From: Rhodospirillales bacterium
GTDB lineage: Bacteria > Pseudomonadota > Alphaproteobacteria > Reyranellales > Reyranellaceae
Assembly: GCA_947469635.1 (NCBI GenBank)
Contig: CANIRG010000016.1
Coordinates: 1 to 32,610, forward strand
Direction: 5' to 3'
DNA length: 32,610 nt
Part shown: piece by piece, positions 26,444 to 32,610 of the stretch
Layout: the number at the start of each line of letters is the position of its first letter
Numbering within the stretch: the stretch's first letter is position 1
Notes under the pieces: generated by a model
Seen by the model: only the letters and a program-made list of their open reading frames with translations
What the model was told of the DNA's origin: nothing
Databases searched by the model: none
Made by a program: the position numbers and the translations under genes

Positions 26444-26473
26444 GCTGCGATGGCAATCGAAAAGGAGTCCCGC

Positions 26474-27715
26474 ATGGTCGCAAATGTCCTGGAGATCAAT
26501 CCCGAGCGGCTGTGGGACAGCCTGGAGCGGTCGGCGGAGATCGGGCGCTTTCGCGACGTCGGCCTGCGCCGCCTGGCGCTGTCGGGCGAGGACAAGGAGA
26601 TGCGCGACCTGTTCGTCGTCTGGGCGAAGGAGGCGGGCTGCAGCATCGAGATCGACCGGCTGGGCAACATCTTCGCGCGGCGCGCCGGCAGCGATCCCTC
26701 GCTGCCGCCGGTCGCCATCGGCAGCCATCTCGACACCCAGATCTGCGGCGGGCGCTACGACGGCATCCTGGGCGTGCTGTGCGGCCTCGAGGTCGTGCGC
26801 ACGCTGAACGATCGCGGGCTTGCGACCAAGCGCGGCATCGAGGTCATCTGCTGGACCAACGAGGAGGGCGCGCGCTTCAGCCCGCCGATGATGGGTTCCA
26901 TGGCCTTCGCCAAGGTGCTGCCGCTCGACACGGTGCTCGCCACCACCGACGATGCGGGCATCACCGTGGAGCAGGCGCTCGATGCCATCGGCTATGCCGG
27001 TGCCGCGCCACTTGGCGCGCGGGCCTTCGACTCCTATCTTGAGCTGCACATCGAGCAGGCGCCGGTGCTCGACCGCGAGGGGTGCGACATCGGCATCGTG
27101 GTCGGCGGCTACAAGACCCAGGCGCTGCGGCTCACCATCAGCGGCGACACCGGCCACGCCGGCGGCACGCCGATGGCGATGCGGCGCAACGCGCTGGTCG
27201 GCGCGGGCTACGTCATCGCCGCGGTCAATGACATCGGTCTCGCCTATGCGTCCGACGAGGGCCGCACCACGACGACACGGATCGAGAGCTTCCCCAATCT
27301 TCCCGGGACTTATGCCGAGCAGGTGAAGCTCACCATCGATTTCCGTCACATCGATGCGGCGCGCTTCAAGGCGATGCGCACGGACGTGGATGCGGCGATC
27401 GCTGAGGCGGCGAAGAAGGCGAATGTCGACATCGAAGTTGCCGAGGGCTGGAGCTGGGGCACTGAATTGTTCGCTCCCGAATGCATCGAGCTGCTGAAGA
27501 CCACCGCCAGGGAGCTGGGCCTTCCCTACCGCGAGATGCGCAGCCAGGCGGGCCACGATGCCTATGCCGTGGCGACGATGGCGCCGACGGCGATGATCTT
27601 CACTCCCTGCTTCGAGGGCATCAGCCACAACGTCAATGAGGCGATCGAGCTCGCCCGCTCCGTGCCCGGCGCCAACCTGTTGCTCAACGCCGCCGTAGCG
27701 CGGGCGAACCGATAG
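26474..27715 (+). CDS. Zn-dependent M20 hydrolase, allantoate amidohydrolase / N-carbamoyl-L-amino acid hydrolase family
   Basis: The 413-residue enzyme has the M20 metal-site motifs in order: GSHLDTQICGGRYDGILG (about 83-100; His and bridging Asp), CWTNEEGARFSPPMMGS (about 133-149; Glu pair), LHIEQAPVLDREG (about 189-201; His) and a late QAGHDAYAVATM. The pattern is that of carbamoylases, ureidoglycolate/allantoate hydrolases and beta-ureidopropionases, which release ammonia and CO2 from N-carbamoyl groups. I place the start at ATG 26474 because AAAAGGAGTCC precedes it; the track's 26450 has no ribosome-binding site. No hydantoinase or allantoinase is adjacent, so the substrate is open. Confidence 0.92.
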   Translation: MVANVLEINPERLWDSLERSAEIGRFRDVGLRRLALSGEDKEMRDLFVVWAKEAGCSIEIDRLGNIFARRAGSDPSLPPVAIGSHLDTQICGGRYDGILGVLCGLEVVRTLNDRGLATKRGIEVICWTNEEGARFSPPMMGSMAFAKVLPLDTVLATTDDAGITVEQALDAIGYAGAAPLGARAFDSYLELHIEQAPVLDREGCDIGIVVGGYKTQALRLTISGDTGHAGGTPMAMRRNALVGAGYVIAAVNDIGLAYASDEGRTTTTRIESFPNLPGTYAEQVKLTIDFRHIDAARFKAMRTDVDAAIAEAAKKANVDIEVAEGWSWGTELFAPECIELLKTTARELGLPYREMRSQAGHDAYAVATMAPTAMIFTPCFEGISHNVNEAIELARSVPGANLLLNAAVARANR

Positions 27716-27722
27716 AGACATC

Positions 27723-28163
27723 TCACCGGCCGAGGCGCACGGGCTCGTCGCGCTCCTCGGCGTCGGCGGTCTCGCCGTGAACCTCCTCGCGAATGACCTT
27801 CGCGGTGATCTCGGAGAGATAGGCGGAGAGCGCGGCACTCAGCTCCTGGAACTCCGGCCACAGCACCTCGTCGATGAAGCTCCGCGGTGCCCTGACGACG
27901 ATGGTCTGCCGGTGCATACGGCGATAGCGGAACGGCGTGACCCCGTAGCGGCGACAGAGCGCAATGAAGAGCTGCCGGGACCAGACGTCCGGCACCGAGA
28001 ACCTGACTTCTTCCGCCTTCTCGCCACCCGTTGCTGTCCGCAGGCGCGCCCGGATGCGCTCGGCGGCGGCGTCGGCGGCGGCCTTCTCGCCGGCCGTCGC
28101 GGCGCCGGCGAAGAGCGCCTCGATCTTGCGCAGCTTGTCGCGAAGATCCTGCTCGGAACTCAT
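27723..28163 (-). CDS. Small conserved protein with DUF2786-like N-terminus
   Basis: The 146-residue protein begins SSEQDLRDKLRKIEALFAGA followed by an alanine-rich helix with AERIRARL, resembling the short helical DUF2786 domain (KIRALL-KAEST..EAE pattern). The middle has WSRQLFIALCRRYGVTPFRY and RQTIVVRAP, and the end is acidic (ETADAEERDEP). Function is unknown. ATG 28163 follows GAGG and lies 4 bp after the stop of the SDR gene, so the two are cotranscribed; the track's longer start at 28190 overlaps that SDR. Its stop is 7 bp from the convergent M20 hydrolase stop, with no hairpin between. Confidence 0.8.
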   Translation of the reverse strand: MSSEQDLRDKLRKIEALFAGAATAGEKAAADAAAERIRARLRTATGGEKAEEVRFSVPDVWSRQLFIALCRRYGVTPFRYRRMHRQTIVVRAPRSFIDEVLWPEFQELSAALSAYLSEITAKVIREEVHGETADAEERDEPVRLGR

Positions 28164-28167
28164 GTGC

Positions 28168-28944
28168 TTAGCGGCCTCCCGCCACGGCAAGCGTCGTGCC
28201 CGTGATGTAGTCGGCCTCGTCGGAGGCGAGGTAGAGAACGGCGCTCGCGATGTCGGCGACCGTGCCGATCCGGCGCAGCGGCGTCGCGCGGATGGGTCCG
28301 TGCTCCAGATGCTCGATCTTGCGGAAGCCGGGCGCGGTGCGCTCGGTCTCGATCGGACCCGGCGCCACCGCGTTGACGTTCACGCCATACTCGGCGAGCT
28401 CCAGCGCCACGCCGCGCGTGAAGCCGTGGATCGCGGCCTTGGCCGCGGAGTAGGCCGAGTTGCCGATATAGTAGGCCGTCCACGGCGTGCCCTCGCGGGC
28501 GCCGGAGGAGAGGTTGACGATCCGGCCCGAGCGGCGCTCGCGCATATGCGCCGCCGCCTCGCGCGTGCAGAGGAAGGCGGAACGCAGGTTGAGGCGGATG
28601 ACGTGATCCCAGTCCTCGAGCTTCGCCTCCCAGATATGGCCGGACGTGCCGCCGCCCACGTCGTTGACCAGGATGTCGAGGCGGCCGTACTCGGCGAGGG
28701 CCGAGGCGAACAGTGCCTTCACCGGTGCTTCCTCGGTCACGTCGGCGGTGACCGACAGAACGGGCCGGCCGGCGACCTCGAGCCGGCGTTTCGTCTCGGC
28801 CAGGCCCTCGGCGTCGATATCGACGATGACCAGCGAGGCGCCCTCCTCGCCGAGGCGCAACGCGATCGCGCGCCCGATCCCCGCCGCCGCACCGGTCACG
28901 AGAGCGATCTTGCCGGCCACCCGGTTGCCTGGACTCTGTGTCAT
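28168..28944 (-). CDS. Short-chain dehydrogenase/reductase
   Basis: The 258-residue SDR has the NAD(P)-binding TGAAAGIGRAIA (about 17-28), the acidic VIVDIDAEGL that favours NAD, the NDVGGG structural motif at about 94-99 and the catalytic set Ser (LSSGA) with YSAAK at about 185-189. It oxidises or reduces a secondary alcohol/ketone; the substrate is unknown. It heads a two-gene minus-strand unit with the DUF2786-like protein and is divergent from the next SDR, with 80 bp between the starts. Together with the Rieske oxygenase downstream, the three SDRs suggest a ring- or side-chain-degradation locus (inference). Confidence 0.93.
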   Translation of the reverse strand: MTQSPGNRVAGKIALVTGAAAGIGRAIALRLGEEGASLVIVDIDAEGLAETKRRLEVAGRPVLSVTADVTEEAPVKALFASALAEYGRLDILVNDVGGGTSGHIWEAKLEDWDHVIRLNLRSAFLCTREAAAHMRERRSGRIVNLSSGAREGTPWTAYYIGNSAYSAAKAAIHGFTRGVALELAEYGVNVNAVAPGPIETERTAPGFRKIEHLEHGPIRATPLRRIGTVADIASAVLYLASDEADYITGTTLAVAGGR

Positions 28945-29024
28945 CTGCGCCTCCGTCGTTCGCTCCTGGTCGATTGGCAGGTTAGGCCCGCGCGTCGTAT
29001 GGCAGCAATCGGCTTGGAAGGGCG

Positions 29025-29819
29025 ATGATGGAGCGCATGATGGAAGCGAGCACGGCGATCGTGACGGGCGGCGCGGGTGGGATCGGCAAGGCGGTGGTGC
29101 GTCGCCTGCTCGACACCGGCCTGTCGGTGTTCGTGGTCGATGCCGACCAGAGTTCTCTCGACAGCCTTCTGTCGGAGTTCGGCGCCGCGTCCGGCCGGCT
29201 CGACGGCTGCCGCGCCGACGTGATGGACGAGCGGCAGACGATCGCGGCCGTGGATCGCGCGGCCGCCCGCTTCGGCCACATCTACGCGCTGGTACATGTC
29301 GCGGGCGGTGCCGGGCCGAAACGGGCGCGCGACATCGAGGACTTCCAGTTGAGCGAATGGGCTCATGTCATCGATCTCAACCTGACCAGCGCCTTTCTTG
29401 CCGCACGAGCGGTGGTGCCGCTGATGCGCAAGCAGGGTCGCGGAAGGATCGTGCTCTTCTCCTCGATCATCGCCGATGGCGAGAAGGGACCGCTGACGAC
29501 GGTGACCGGCCGCTTGCCCTATGCGACCGCGAAGGCGGCGCTGCTCGGATTCACCTCGCAGCTCGCCAAGGATCTGGCTGAGGCCGGGATCACCGTGAAT
29601 GCGCTGATGCCGGGACTCATCCTCGGCGAGCAGGGCACGCGGATTCGCGACAAGTTCGACAATCTTCAGCCCGAGCAGCAGGCGGCGCTGCTGGGCGGCT
29701 ATCCCGGCGGCAAACCGGGTACCGGCGAGAGCGTGGCGGCCGCCGTCGAGTTCCTTCTCTCCGAACCGGCCAGCTTCGTGTCGGGTGTCGCGCTGCCGGT
29801 CGATGGCGCCTACCGCTAG
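29025..29819 (+). CDS. Short-chain dehydrogenase/reductase
   Basis: The 264-residue SDR shows TGGAGGIGKAVV (about 14-25), an acidic FVVDAD for NAD preference, HVAGGAG in place of NNAG, and a complete catalytic set with Ser (FSSII) and YATAK at about 166-170. The C-terminal ALPVDGAYR is typical of FabG-like SDRs. The reaction is an alcohol/ketone interconversion on an unknown substrate. Several ATG codons (29025, 29028, 29037, 29040) are possible starts; AAGGGCG lies just before 29025. Downstream is a 218-bp gap containing the inverted repeat at 29917-30002. Confidence 0.92.
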   Translation: MMERMMEASTAIVTGGAGGIGKAVVRRLLDTGLSVFVVDADQSSLDSLLSEFGAASGRLDGCRADVMDERQTIAAVDRAAARFGHIYALVHVAGGAGPKRARDIEDFQLSEWAHVIDLNLTSAFLAARAVVPLMRKQGRGRIVLFSSIIADGEKGPLTTVTGRLPYATAKAALLGFTSQLAKDLAEAGITVNALMPGLILGEQGTRIRDKFDNLQPEQQAALLGGYPGGKPGTGESVAAAVEFLLSEPASFVSGVALPVDGAYR

Positions 29820-29916
29820 TAGCGACCGGTGAGTTACGAAAAGTGACGCTTTAAATAAGCAGGAATCTAACATTGGGAGGCTGGAAGCCTTGGCGCGCGG
29901 CACAAACGGCAGGCCC

Positions 29917-30002
29917 CAGTAGAGACCGACAAGAAACGCGGACGAAACCATGCGTCAACCATAAGTGCATCGCCGGCAACGGGCCTATTTCGGTCTCTAC
30001 TG
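29917..30002. repeat. 13-bp perfect inverted repeat enclosing 60 nt in an intergenic region
   Basis: CAGTAGAGACCGA (29917-29929) is the exact reverse complement of TCGGTCTCTACTG (29990-30002). The 60 nt between contain further small complementary pieces (for example ATGC with GCAT, GCCGGC). It lies between two convergent SDR genes. It could be a structured 3'-UTR or small RNA, or a decayed mobile element. The surrounding gap (29820-30037) is locally AT-rich at 29845-29875 (TTTAAATAAG) and has no ORF that I can support. Confidence 0.7.
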
Positions 30003-30005
30003 CTG

Positions 30006-30031
30006 GGGGGCGCCACGGAGTGGCGCGCCCC
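30006..30031 (-). terminator. GC-rich hairpin after the third SDR gene
   Basis: GCGCCAC (30010-30016) and GTGGCGC (30020-30026) pair around a 3-nt loop, and GGGG (30006-30009) with CCCC (30028-30031) extends the stem past a one-base bulge. It lies 6 bp beyond the minus-strand SDR stop. No U tract follows on minus, so termination is inferred. Confidence 0.55.
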
Positions 30032-30037
30032 GGTGCA

Positions 30038-30814
30038 TCAAGGCTGCGGGTGCGCGCCGCCGTCGATCAGGATGCTCTGGCCGGAGATGTAGCCGGCGTG
30101 CGTGCTGCAGAGGTAGGCGCAGAGGCGGCCGACTTCCAGCGGATCGCCGAAGCGCTTCGCCGGCAGCTCCGCCTTGCGCGCGGCGAGCGCGGCTTCGGGG
30201 CTGATGCCCTCCTGCTTGGCGCGGAAGGTGAAGTTGCTGATCAGCCGGTCGGTGGCGAAGGGTCCTGGCAGGATGTTGTTGATCGTGACGTTGCGGCCGA
30301 CATGGTCGCGCACCAGCGTGCTCACCAGCCCATGCAGGCCGGCGCGCGCGGCGGCGCTCAAGCCCTGCACGTCGATGGGATGGCGCACCACGCTCGACGT
30401 GATGTTGACCACGCGGCCGAAGCCGCGCTCCGCCATGCCGTCCAGCACAGCCGCCAGCATCGCCGCCGGCGCGCGCAGGTTGCCGTCGAGAGCCTTCCCC
30501 CAGTCGTCCGCGCTGTAGCTCTTCAGCTTGCCCGGCGGCGGGCCGCCCGCGTTGTTCACCAGAATATCGGGCGCGGGGCAGGCGGCGAGGATTGCGTCTC
30601 GCACGGCGGCCTCGGCGATGTCGCCCGCCACCGTCCTGACCAGCACACCATGGGTCGCGGCGATCTCCGCCGCCGTTTGCTCCAGCGCCTCGATGGTGCG
30701 GGCGTTGAGGACCAGGTCGACACCCTCGGCGGCCAGGGCTTCGGCGCAGGCGCGGCCCAGCCCCTTGCTTGCCGCGCAGACGATGGCCGTGCGGCCTCGC
30801 AATCCAAGATCCAT
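30038..30814 (-). CDS. Atypical short-chain dehydrogenase-like protein lacking the YxxxK motif
   Basis: The 258-residue protein has an SDR Rossmann fold: a modified glycine motif AASKGLGRA (about 14-22), the DILVNNAGG strand at about 83-91, NITSS with the catalytic-type Ser140 and a C-terminal ILIDGGAHPQP. Where YxxxK is expected it reads LSAAARAG, so the Tyr and Lys appear to be Ser153 and Arg157. An SDR subgroup with GLSxxARAG is known to me, usually annotated FabG-like; its chemistry is unclear. It may bind cofactor without classical dehydrogenation. It is divergent from the small-protein/Rieske unit, sharing the 83-bp region that holds the palindromic operator. Confidence 0.88.
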   Translation of the reverse strand: MDLGLRGRTAIVCAASKGLGRACAEALAAEGVDLVLNARTIEALEQTAAEIAATHGVLVRTVAGDIAEAAVRDAILAACPAPDILVNNAGGPPPGKLKSYSADDWGKALDGNLRAPAAMLAAVLDGMAERGFGRVVNITSSVVRHPIDVQGLSAAARAGLHGLVSTLVRDHVGRNVTINNILPGPFATDRLISNFTFRAKQEGISPEAALAARKAELPAKRFGDPLEVGRLCAYLCSTHAGYISGQSILIDGGAHPQP

Positions 30815-30879
30815 AGCGTGCTTTCCTTTCGCGAGACGACTTTACAAGAGCCTAGCCAGTCTCTAGCGTAGTTCACATA

Positions 30880-30905
30880 GAAACTATCGTTTCACTAATG
30901 AAACG
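30880..30905. promoter_or_regulatory. Candidate operator: alternating GAAAC/GTTTC inverted repeats
   Basis: GAAAC (30880-30884), GTTTC (30889-30893) and GAAAC (30900-30904) form two overlapping palindromes. The outer one, CGTTTC-ACTAAT-GAAACG (30888-30905), pairs at eight of nine positions. It sits in the divergent promoter region between the atypical SDR (minus) and the small-protein/Rieske genes (plus), where a TetR-, GntR- or MarR-like regulator would bind; no such regulator is in the window. The palindrome covers the ATG at 30898, which argues that translation starts further downstream. Confidence 0.65.
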
Positions 30906-31248
30906 AACGGATGGACACTACGTGACCTCGACCGCCGAAACGATGCTGCTGACGGTGTTCCTCCGGCACGACCAGTCGAACAATCTCGACGCGGTCCAGA
31001 CCAGGCTGAAGGACGCCGGCTGGTGGGACCGGTTTCCGCCGGAAGGCGTGGAGATCGTCTCCTGGACCGTGGCGATGGGGTTCGGCCAGATCGTGACCTT
31101 GCGCCTGCCGGCGGCCAAGCTCGCCGAGGTCAATGTCGAGCTGGAGCGCTCGGCCTGGGGCGTGTTCCGGACGGAATGCTATCCGGCCTACGATTTCGTC
31201 CCTGTCCGCGAGCGCATCAAGGAACGCGTGCGCAAGGGAGGCAAGTGA
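30898..31248 (+). CDS. Small conserved hypothetical protein upstream of Rieske oxygenase
   Basis: The protein is 116 residues from ATG 30898, 108 from GTG 30922 or 101 from ATG 30943. I recognise the conserved core MLLTVFLRHDQSNNLD, WWDRFPPEGVEIVSW, GFGQIVTLRLP and FRTECYPAYDF as a common uncharacterised family with a compact alpha/beta (ferredoxin-like) look, but know no function. ATG 30898 lies inside the palindromic operator and lacks a Shine-Dalgarno, so 30922 or 30943 may be the real start. Its TGA overlaps the next ATG by one base (TGATG), and the Rieske oxygenase follows, suggesting a role with that enzyme or its substrate. Confidence 0.82.
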   Translation: MKRTDGHYVTSTAETMLLTVFLRHDQSNNLDAVQTRLKDAGWWDRFPPEGVEIVSWTVAMGFGQIVTLRLPAAKLAEVNVELERSAWGVFRTECYPAYDFVPVRERIKERVRKGGK

Positions 31249-31466
31249 TGGACAAGCCTTATCTCAACCCGCACCAGTCCCGCGACCGCGAGCCCGACGA
31301 CTATCAGAACCTGCTGGGCGATGCGATCGAGCGCAGTTACGCGGCCGGCGTGCACGATCTGGCGGGGCTGGTGGGCCGGCTGAACGAGGCCCGCGTTCCG
31401 TCGCCCAACGGCCAGGCCTGGACGACCGAGCTGTTCGAGAAGGAAATGAAGCGTCTCGGCGCCTGA
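31248..31466 (+). CDS. Small protein with recombinase-like helix-turn-helix
   Basis: This 72-residue protein is too short for its own track line and is hidden in the longer 31023 ORF. The C-terminal half, LAGLVGRLNEARVPSPNGQAW followed by TTELFEKEMKRLG, resembles the small recombinase-type helix-turn-helix found in serine recombinases, but no catalytic domain exists. ATG 31248 follows a strong AGGGAGGC and overlaps the previous stop by one base. It could be a small DNA-binding regulator of this operon or a protein with a repurposed fold. It lies 31 bp before the Rieske oxygenase gene. Confidence 0.82.
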   Translation: MDKPYLNPHQSRDREPDDYQNLLGDAIERSYAAGVHDLAGLVGRLNEARVPSPNGQAWTTELFEKEMKRLGA

Positions 31467-31497
31467 CGGCGGCACGATCAACTCCGAGGATCGATCC

Positions 31498-32535
31498 ATG
31501 ACGGCGGTAACCAGCCAGGCCATCAACAAGCTTCTCGCCAAGGGCGTGCGGAACATCTGGTATCCGATCTGCCCCTCGCATTTCCTCGGCGCCAAGCCGA
31601 TCTCGCTCCGGCGACTCGGGCTCAAGGTCGTGCTGTGGCGCGACGAAGCGGGCGCCCCCATCATGCTGGAGGATCATTGCCCGCATCGCGGTGCGCCGCT
31701 CTCCATGGGCATCCCGATGGGCGACCGCATCGCCTGCGGCTATCACGGCGTGCAGGTGCGCGGGGACGGCACGGTTGTGTCGGTGCCGGGCAGCCCGGGA
31801 TCCAAGCTCGAAGGCAAGAAGTGCGTGAAGTCGTTCCCGACGCGGGAAATCGGTGGCGCGATCTTCGCCTATGCCGGCGACGAGCTTCATCCCGAGCCGA
31901 TCGAGCTCACGGTGCCGGAACAGCTCACCTCGCCCGAGTACAGCTCCTTCCTCTGCTACTGCGAATGGGGCGGCGACTATCGCTACGTCTACGACAACGT
32001 CATGGACCCGATGCACGGGACGTTCCTGCACCGGCAGTCGCATTCCATGTCGTTCGGCGACACCACCGCGACCTTCCAGGTGCGCGACACGGACTCGGGC
32101 TTCGTGTTCGAGAAGCAGGGCCAGCGCAACGTCAACTTCGACTGGACGGAGTTTTGCGATACCGGCGCGCACTGGCTGCGGCTGGAGATCCCCTATCCCG
32201 CGACCGGCGGGCCGGGCGGCAACTTCCATATCATCGGCATCTACACGCCAATCGACGAGAGGCGGGCCGCCGTCTTCCACTGGCGTTGCCGCAAGGTCGA
32301 GGGCTGGCAGCGCGATACCTGGCGCTTCCTCTACAAGAACCGGCTGGAGGCGCGGCACTGGGCGGTCCTGGAGCAGGACCGCGTCATGCTGGAGCAGTTC
32401 GAGCCCGATGCCTTCTTGCGCGAAAACCTCTACCAGCACGACATGGGCGTGGCGCGGCTGCGGCGCGTGTTCCGGACCAAGGCGGAGGCGCAGCTGAAGG
32501 CGCTCGAAGCCGCCGGCCATGCGATCGCGCAGTGA
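31498..32535 (+). CDS. Rieske [2Fe-2S] non-heme iron oxygenase, alpha subunit (phthalate-oxygenase/VanA-like)
   Basis: The 345-residue protein has the Rieske cluster ligands CPHRGAP (about 61-67) and CGYHGVQV (about 80-87), followed by the mononuclear-iron site DNVMDPMHGTFLHRQ at about 166-180 with two histidines. The length and NxMDxxHxxFxH pattern fit the phthalate dioxygenase/vanillate O-demethylase branch, whose members hydroxylate or O-demethylate aromatic acids using a separate reductase. No reductase gene is in the window. GAGGATC precedes ATG 31498. It is the third gene of a unit with the two small proteins. The substrate is unknown. Confidence 0.94.
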   Translation: MTAVTSQAINKLLAKGVRNIWYPICPSHFLGAKPISLRRLGLKVVLWRDEAGAPIMLEDHCPHRGAPLSMGIPMGDRIACGYHGVQVRGDGTVVSVPGSPGSKLEGKKCVKSFPTREIGGAIFAYAGDELHPEPIELTVPEQLTSPEYSSFLCYCEWGGDYRYVYDNVMDPMHGTFLHRQSHSMSFGDTTATFQVRDTDSGFVFEKQGQRNVNFDWTEFCDTGAHWLRLEIPYPATGGPGGNFHIIGIYTPIDERRAAVFHWRCRKVEGWQRDTWRFLYKNRLEARHWAVLEQDRVMLEQFEPDAFLRENLYQHDMGVARLRRVFRTKAEAQLKALEAAGHAIAQ

Positions 32536-32552
32536 GCGCCTTCCATAAAGTC

Positions 32553-32585
32553 TGCGTGGCGGCGACGGCCGAGCCGCCAAACGCA
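32553..32585 (+). terminator. Hairpin downstream of the Rieske oxygenase gene
   Basis: TGCGTGGCGGC (32553-32563) pairs with GCCGCC (32573-32578) and, past a two-base AA bulge, ACGCA (32581-32585), around a 9-nt loop. It begins 17 bp after the oxygenase stop. There is no U tract, so the terminator role is inferred from position. The rest of the window to 32610 shows nothing else. Confidence 0.5.
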
Positions 32586-32610
32586 ACGTGGTCGAATTGC
32601 CTCGTGGTCG

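Noticed and set aside
24236-27838. 1200-residue minus-strand ORF in the track
   Set aside because: Only its last 254 codons (24236-25000) carry a recognisable domain. The rest is antisense to the membrane-protein and M20-hydrolase genes and is Arg/Asp/His-rich low-information sequence typical of GC-rich shadow frames.
1-32610. CRISPR arrays, tRNA, rRNA and riboswitches
   Set aside because: I saw no regularly spaced direct repeats, no tRNA-like TTCGA/CCA pattern in gaps and no rRNA sequence. The gaps are too short for most riboswitches.

Overview
The window is gene-dense, GC-rich DNA (clearly above 60% GC by eye) with short intergenic gaps, many ATGA or TGATG start/stop overlaps and alphaproteobacterial gene content: Bug/TctC tripartite tricarboxylate transporters, a PhoCDET-like phosphonate transporter with two permeases, a periplasmic-glucan-type glucosyltransferase and an FkbM methyltransferase. 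I place it as a free-living alphaproteobacterial chromosome, possibly Rhodospirillales or Hyphomicrobiales. That placement is inference; no rRNA or tRNA gene is visible.

Layout. (1) 1-180: the 3' end of an IS30-type transposase and a 23-bp inverted repeat that supplies the last codons and stop of both the transposase and the convergent amidase. (2) 160-2949 (minus): FAD-dependent oxidoreductase and amidase, a two-gene unit divergent from htpG (3005-4897, plus). (3) 4962-10324 (plus): phosphonate-type ABC importer phnC-phnD-phnE-phnE, then a LicC/PntC-like nucleotidyltransferase and a MetE-C-terminal-like zinc methyltransferase. phnC has an apparent one-base deletion in a G tract. A convergent metallophosphoesterase (10374-11162, minus) follows a strong hairpin. 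(4) 11341-19320 (minus): an eight-gene run, tctC-tctB-tctA, a DapA-family aldolase/lyase, then a sugar-type ABC transporter (ATPase, two permeases, binding protein). Two unrelated uptake systems flank one enzyme. (5) 19358-21813 (minus): OpgH/MdoH-like glucosyltransferase translationally coupled to an FkbM methyltransferase.

(6) 21852-25000: the most unusual locus. A BchC-like MDR dehydrogenase without zinc ligands, a PTPS/QueD-like protein without several canonical catalytic residues and a GT4 glycosyltransferase are tightly packed on plus. A stand-alone RibD C-terminal-type reductase faces them on minus and overlaps the glycosyltransferase by 42 bp. Together they suggest an uncharacterised pathway for a pterin-like or glycosylated small molecule. 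A polytopic membrane protein (25082-26443) is divergent from the reductase. (7) 26474-32535: an M20 carbamoylase/allantoate-amidohydrolase-like enzyme, a small DUF2786-like protein, three short-chain dehydrogenases (one lacking the YxxxK motif), two small conserved proteins and a Rieske oxygenase, which looks like a catabolic region. A clear palindromic operator candidate lies in the divergent promoter before the small-protein/Rieske unit.

No stretch over 300 bases lacks a gene. The largest gaps are 11163-11340 and 29820-30037; both hold hairpins and are described below.
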